Origin: Gammaproteobacteria bacterium
Lineage (GTDB): Bacteria; Pseudomonadota; Gammaproteobacteria; Xanthomonadales; Xanthomonadaceae
Length of the DNA: 11,386 bases
Direction of reading: 5' to 3'
Assembly: GCA_026398715.1 (NCBI GenBank)
Contig: JAPLSI010000155.1
Coordinates: 1 to 11,386, forward strand
Within the stretch, counting starts at the first letter, position 1, and every line of letters starts with the position of its first letter. This document shows, one piece after another, positions 8,153 to 11,386 of the stretch. Position numbers and translations under genes: made by a program. The notes under the pieces were generated by a model. The model ran no database searches and had not been told where the DNA came from. It was given only the letters and a program-made list of their open reading frames with translations.

Positions 8153-8827
8153 TCACTCCACCCCGGCCAGCACGAACTCCCGGATCATCAGCCGGTCTGC
8201 AGTGGAAATGTTTTCGAACAGGACGCCGGTCAGGTACCCGTCGTCGCCGATATGCACGTGGCAGACCCGCGCCACGGCGACCACGTAGGACAGTTGTTCG
8301 TCCGGCCCCATCGAAAATTCCAGACTGACCAGGTCGCCGATCGCACCGAGCGATTCATCGGAACGGATCAGAGACCCGTTGGCGCTGAGGTCGAGCAGGG
8401 TTACCGCCTGGGTGGCCTTGCTGGCGATGCCGGTAACCGACGCGGGCAGGGAGGTCCGGATGCGGATGGAGTTGCGCACCTTGCGCGCTTCCACGCTGTC
8501 CGGGAACGACAACACCGCATAGGCGAAGGCGGGTTCGCGGAAGGTGAAGTCGAAGGCCTGGATGACCTTGGACGTGAAGTAGAAATCGTACTGGCCGGTA
8601 AAGCCGCGGATGATGAAGGTCTCGCCGGCCTTCATTCCGGTCTTGATGCTGAAGGTGCCGACCGGCACCACCATCAGGCACTTTTCGTCGATAACGCCCA
8701 GGAACTGCGCCTCGTAGTTGGGCGAGTTCTTCTCCATGCGCTGGGTCTGCAGGAACATGCCCGGGCGCAACTTCAGCGTCTTCAGGCTGACCTGGTTGAA
8801 TTCTGGAGCCACCGGATTACTGGCCAT
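8153..8827 (-). CDS. PilZ-domain (YcgR-like) c-di-GMP receptor protein
   Basis: 224 residues. The N-terminal half (about 15-108) resembles the YcgR N-terminal (flagellar brake) barrel. The C-terminal half (about 113-220) is a PilZ domain with the c-di-GMP-binding RxxxR (Arg118-Arg122, RNSIR) and DxSxxG (Asp146-Gly151, DLSANG), both intact. Such proteins change motility, pili or exopolysaccharide output when c-di-GMP is high; the target here is unknown. No membrane segment or signal peptide is seen. The frame is open far upstream across radA, but the ATG at 8827 is preferred because of the purine-rich GGGGGGGAAG just before it. A second ATG at 8848 would add MCCAGGK and has no ribosome binding site. 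It is divergent from radA and followed on the same strand by DUF819. Confidence 0.88.
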   Translation of the reverse strand: MASNPVAPEFNQVSLKTLKLRPGMFLQTQRMEKNSPNYEAQFLGVIDEKCLMVVPVGTFSIKTGMKAGETFIIRGFTGQYDFYFTSKVIQAFDFTFREPAFAYAVLSFPDSVEARKVRNSIRIRTSLPASVTGIASKATQAVTLLDLSANGSLIRSDESLGAIGDLVSLEFSMGPDEQLSYVVAVARVCHVHIGDDGYLTGVLFENISTADRLMIREFVLAGVE

Positions 8828-8837
8828 CTTCCCCCCC
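8828..8837 (-). promoter_or_regulatory. G-tract ribosome binding site of the PilZ gene
   Basis: On the minus strand the ATG is directly preceded by seven G and then AAG. The G run can pair with the anti-Shine-Dalgarno end at close spacing. This decides the start at 8827 over the ATG at 8848. A homopolymer of this length is a possible slippage spot. Confidence 0.45.
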
Positions 8838-8877
8838 GCGCAGCACATGGCGAGCCGCGGACAAGGCGGCTCCAACA

Positions 8878-8905
8878 GGATTGTGCGCCCTGCCGTGCGT
8901 GACAG
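8878..8905 (-). promoter_or_regulatory. Weak candidate promoter for the PilZ gene
   Basis: On the minus strand CTGTCA (8900-8905) and CAATCC (8878-8883) lie 16 nt apart and could be -35 and -10 boxes, giving a leader of about 45 nt before the ATG at 8827. The match to consensus is modest and GC-rich promoters are hard to call, so this is tentative. Confidence 0.25.
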
Positions 8906-8979
8906 GAATCCGTAGATGCCGCATTCGCCTGACAGCCCCCGGCGACACGTGGCGGTTTCCCGCAGCGTCCCGGCCGGGC

Positions 8980-8985
8980 TAGCAT
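8980..8985 (+). promoter_or_regulatory. Candidate -10 box for radA
   Basis: TAGCAT lies 25 nt before the radA GTG, preceded by TTTCCC (8956-8961) at 18 nt as a poor -35. It overlaps the first in-frame ATG (8984), which argues against that ATG as the translation start. Confidence 0.3.
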
Positions 8986-9000
8986 GGCGCACTTGCCGAC

Positions 9001-9004
9001 AGGA
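9001..9004 (+). promoter_or_regulatory. Shine-Dalgarno that sets the radA GTG start
   Basis: AGGA (within ACAGGAAC) lies 6 nt before the GTG at 9011, ideal spacing. The alternative ATG at 8984 lacks such a site and would add nine residues not typical of RadA. Confidence 0.7.
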
Positions 9005-9010
9005 ACCATC

Positions 9011-10390
9011 GTGGCCAAAGCCAAGACCGCCTATGTTTGCGCCGACTGCGGCGCCAGCTTCAACAAATGGCAAGGACAATGCAGCGAATGCGGGGCCTGG
9101 AACACCCTGTCGGAGTTCGTGGTCGAGCCGGCGACGGCGGCGGGCAAGCCGGCCGTGCGCAATACCGGTTATGCCGGCGCCATCGACGCGCCGCGCATCA
9201 CCGCGCTCAAGAAGGTCAGCCAGACTGCAGAAGTCCGGGTATCCACCGGCATCGGTGAACTCGACCGGGTATTGGGCGGCGGCCTGGTCGAAGGATCCGT
9301 CGTGCTGGTCGGCGGTGACCCGGGCATCGGCAAGTCCACCTTGCTGCTGCAGGCGCTGGCGGCCATGGGCGGACGGTTTCCGGCGCTGTATGTCACCGGT
9401 GAAGAAAGCCTGTCGCAGGTGGCGGGTCGCGCGACGCGGCTCGGGTTGCCATTGGATGGGCTGGACGCGCTGGCTGAAACCGGCGTGGAAAAAATCCTCG
9501 CGCTGGCGGCAGAGGCCAAGCCCCGACTGATCGTCGCCGACTCCATACAAACTCTTTGGTCGGAGCAGCTTACAGCCGCGCCAGGCTCCGTCAGCCAGGT
9601 TCGCGAATGCGCTGCGCGACTAGTCAGGTTTGCCAAGGAAACAGGCACCAGCGTCTTCCTGGTCGGCCACGTGACCAAGGACGGCGGCATCGCCGGCCCG
9701 CGCGTGCTCGAGCACATGGTGGACGCCGTGCTTTATTTCGAAGGCGAAAGCGGCAGCCGTTTCCGCATCCTGCGCGCCTTCAAGAATCGCTTCGGCGCAG
9801 TGAACGAACTGGGCGTGTTCGCCATGTCGGACAAGGGCCTGCGCGAAGTGCCCAATCCTTCGGCCATCTTCCTTTCCGGATCGCAAGGCCCCACGCCTGG
9901 CAGCGTGGTGATGGTGACGCGCGAAGGCACGCGCCCCTTGCTGGTGGAAGTGCAGGCGCTGGTGGACCACAGCCCCTTGTCGAATCCGCGCCGCGTCACC
10001 GTCGGCCTCGAACAGAATCGGCTCGCGATGTTGCTGGCGGTATTGCATCGGCATGGCTCGGTCGGCGTTTTCGACCAGGATGTCTTCGTCAATGTCGTCG
10101 GTGGCATCCGCGTGCAGGAAACCGCGGCCGACCTGCCGGTGTTGCTCGCCGTGCTGTCGTCGCTGCGCGATCGACCGCTCGCGGAAAAGACCGTCGCGTT
10201 TGGCGAGGTGGGATTGTCGGGCGAGATCCGCCCCGTGCCCAACGGCGAGGAACGCCTGCGCGAGGCCGCCACGCATGGCTTCAAGCGGGCGCTGGTGCCC
10301 GCGGGCAACGCGCCGCGCAAGGGCCGCATCGGCGACATGGAAGTGATCGCGGTCAATCGTTTGTCGGACGCGCTCGCGGCCGCTTACTGA
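9011..10390 (+). CDS. radA: DNA repair protein RadA (Sms)
   Basis: 459 residues from the GTG start (E. coli RadA is 460). RadA is a RecA-like ATPase that helps RecA-mediated recombination and branch migration. Order of parts is a zinc finger with Cys10, Cys13, Cys24 and Cys27 (YVCADCG and CSECG), the ATPase core with Walker A GGDPGIGKST (101-110) and Walker B LIVADS (173-178), the RadA-specific KNRFG (258-262), and a C-terminal Lon-protease-like domain (about 300-459) with GEVGLSGEIRPV (398-409). All key residues are present. An N-terminus of MAKAKTAYVC is the family norm, supporting GTG 9011 over ATG 8984. It converges on ypjD with only 9 nt between stops, leaving no room for a normal terminator. 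Confidence 0.97.
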   Translation: MAKAKTAYVCADCGASFNKWQGQCSECGAWNTLSEFVVEPATAAGKPAVRNTGYAGAIDAPRITALKKVSQTAEVRVSTGIGELDRVLGGGLVEGSVVLVGGDPGIGKSTLLLQALAAMGGRFPALYVTGEESLSQVAGRATRLGLPLDGLDALAETGVEKILALAAEAKPRLIVADSIQTLWSEQLTAAPGSVSQVRECAARLVRFAKETGTSVFLVGHVTKDGGIAGPRVLEHMVDAVLYFEGESGSRFRILRAFKNRFGAVNELGVFAMSDKGLREVPNPSAIFLSGSQGPTPGSVVMVTREGTRPLLVEVQALVDHSPLSNPRRVTVGLEQNRLAMLLAVLHRHGSVGVFDQDVFVNVVGGIRVQETAADLPVLLAVLSSLRDRPLAEKTVAFGEVGLSGEIRPVPNGEERLREAATHGFKRALVPAGNAPRKGRIGDMEVIAVNRLSDALAAAY

Positions 10391-10399
10391 TCGGGCGAA

Positions 10400-11191
10400 T
10401 CAGGGCGCCAGCAACATCTCGAGTACGTACTTGCTGCCGAAGAAGGCCAGCAGCAGCAGGGCCATGGAAGTGAGCGTCAGTTTCACTGCGCGCGGTCCGC
10501 GCCAGCCAAACCGCCAGCGGCCGAACAAAAGCACGCCCAGCACGATCCAGCTCAGTGCCGACAACACCGTCTTGTGCCACAGGTGCTGGTCCAGCAGGTT
10601 TTCCACGAACATCACGCCGGTCAGCAGGGCAAGCGTAAGCAGGATGAAGCTGGCGCCTAGCGAACGGAACAGCAGTTCTTCGAGCTGCACCAAGGGCGGC
10701 AAGGCGCGAAGCCAGCCATGCAACTGCCGACGACGCAGCGCGCGCTCCTGGAACCACAGCATCAGCGCGAGCAACGCCGCGATGGCGAGCGTGGCGTAGG
10801 CCATCAGCGCCAGCCAGGCGTGCAGTTGCAGGCGCCAGTCGAGTGCCTGGGTGCTGCCATGGCCGCCGAACTGGTACAGCATCATCAACAGCACGGCCAT
10901 CGGGTAGACGATGACCCCCAGCGCCTGCGTGCGCTGCGTTACCGCGGCCAGCGTACTGAGGGCCGCCATTCCCAGCGCGACCAGGGACAGGGCAGCGAAG
11001 AAGTGCAGGTCGGGGCCATGCAGCCGGCTCCAGCCCAGGGCGTGGGTGGCGGCATGCAGCCCGATCGCCGGCAAGGCCAGCCAGAGCACGCGGCGGATGC
11101 GCGGCCGGTCGGCCTTCAGGCTGCCGACCAGGACGGCGGTCGCGGCCAGGTAAGCCAGCGCGGCAAGCAGGGGAATCAGCAATTCAGGCAT
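10400..11191 (-). CDS. ypjD: CcsA/HemX-type inner membrane protein YpjD
   Basis: 263 residues with about eight membrane helices, the same size as E. coli YpjD and in the same position divergent from ffh. It belongs to the cytochrome c assembly (CcsA) family, whose better-known members handle heme; YpjD itself has no firmly established role. Conserved-type histidines are His124 (LQLHAWLAL) and His206 (HLWHKTVLS) near membrane boundaries. The frame is open to an ATG at 11227, but the ATG at 11191 gives the hydrophobic MPELLIPLLAALAYLAA start expected for the family. Its ribosome binding site is weak (no clear AGGAG). It has no neighbouring ccm genes, so a part in cytochrome c maturation cannot be inferred from context. 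Confidence 0.88.
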   Translation of the reverse strand: MPELLIPLLAALAYLAATAVLVGSLKADRPRIRRVLWLALPAIGLHAATHALGWSRLHGPDLHFFAALSLVALGMAALSTLAAVTQRTQALGVIVYPMAVLLMMLYQFGGHGSTQALDWRLQLHAWLALMAYATLAIAALLALMLWFQERALRRRQLHGWLRALPPLVQLEELLFRSLGASFILLTLALLTGVMFVENLLDQHLWHKTVLSALSWIVLGVLLFGRWRFGWRGPRAVKLTLTSMALLLLAFFGSKYVLEMLLAP

Positions 11192-11234
11192 GGGTTGAGT
11201 TTCGCATACCGGCCAAGGCCCGCGCATCGGGCGC

Positions 11235-11240
11235 TATAAT
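11235..11240 (+). promoter_or_regulatory. Perfect -10 box (TATAAT) for ffh
   Basis: TATAAT is a full consensus -10 in a GC-rich intergenic gap, predicting transcription from about 11247 and a leader of about 24 nt. No good -35 is seen 16-18 nt upstream (about GCCAAG). On the other strand the same patch reads TATAGC (11233-11238), which could serve ypjD, so the element may work in both directions; that second use is weak. Confidence 0.6.
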
Positions 11241-11270
11241 TGCCGACCCTTTGATCCGGCCCCCAAACCC

Positions 11271-11386
11271 ATGTTCGAGTCGCTGACCCAGCGCCTGTCC
11301 GGCACCCTGCAACGCCTGCGCGGCCGCGGCCGCCTGAGCGAGGAAAACATCCGCGAGTCGCTGCGCGAGGTGCGCATCGCCCTGCT
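11271..11386 (+). CDS. ffh: Signal recognition particle GTPase Ffh, N-terminal fragment (cut by window end)
   Basis: Only the first 38 residues plus two bases are in view. They form the helical N domain start: MFESLTQRLSGTLQRLRGRG then RLSEENIRESLREVRIAL, a near-textbook Ffh N-terminus with the GRGRLxExNI and LREVRxALL blocks. Ffh binds 4.5S RNA and signal sequences of nascent membrane proteins and delivers ribosomes to FtsY. The GTPase and M domains lie beyond the window. The ATG has no strong Shine-Dalgarno; the short leader is C-rich. Divergent placement from ypjD supports the call. Confidence 0.95.
   Translation, partial: MFESLTQRLSGTLQRLRGRGRLSEENIRESLREVRIAL

Noticed and set aside
6735..8827. 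A DUF819-PilZ accessory system or island carried next to the tRNA
   Set aside because: Both families are ordinary chromosomal genes in this group, base composition looks like the neighbours, and no mobility gene is present, so the tRNA break alone does not show transfer.
8984..9010. radA starting at the ATG at 8984
   Set aside because: The GTG at 9011 has a well-placed AGGA and gives the family N-terminus; the ATG overlaps a likely -10 box.
8828..9550. Minus-strand extension of the PilZ frame to 9550
   Set aside because: It lies opposite radA coding sequence, has no domain, and the purine-rich site at 8828-8837 supports the ATG at 8827.

Overview
The window is a GC-rich gammaproteobacterial chromosome segment. 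Gene content and order fit the Xanthomonadales (Lysobacterales: Lysobacter, Luteimonas, Rhodanobacter and relatives). That placement is inferred from the murJ-ribF-ileS-lspA-ispH run, the ypjD/ffh divergent pair and protein similarity recalled from memory; the genus cannot be fixed from sequence alone. Most of the window is compact housekeeping DNA.

Left block (1-6743, all + strand): the end of murJ (lipid II flippase), then ribF (FMN/FAD synthesis), ileS, lspA (signal peptidase II), ispH (last step of the MEP isoprenoid pathway) and an Asp-nucleophile alpha/beta hydrolase. From ribF onward the genes are almost seamlessly packed: ribF/ileS share one base (TAATG), ileS/lspA are 3 nt apart, lspA/ispH share one base (TGATG), and the hydrolase probably starts at a TTG overlapping the ispH stop. 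They look like one transcription unit fed by a -10 box only 7 nt before the ribF ATG. The hydrolase is strikingly like the vertebrate imprinted-gene product MEST/PEG1.

Middle (6740-8827): a well-formed promoter leads into the first 43 nt of a threonine tRNA gene (anticodon CGT). The tRNA stops at the end of the anticodon stem, with no variable loop, T arm or 3' acceptor strand. At that exact point the 3' end of a minus-strand DUF819 membrane-protein gene begins. The DUF819 frame has no stop of its own there and reads through the tRNA stub and its promoter for about 28 extra residues. This is a clear breakpoint (deletion, insertion or other rearrangement) and the most unusual spot in the window. 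Upstream of DUF819, on the same strand, is a PilZ/YcgR-like c-di-GMP effector gene.

Right block (8827-11386): divergent from the PilZ gene is radA (recombination/branch migration), convergent with ypjD (CcsA-type membrane protein). A short divergent promoter region with a perfect TATAAT then leads into ffh (SRP GTPase), cut by the window end. I found no CRISPR array, transposase, integrase or recognisable multi-gene defence system.
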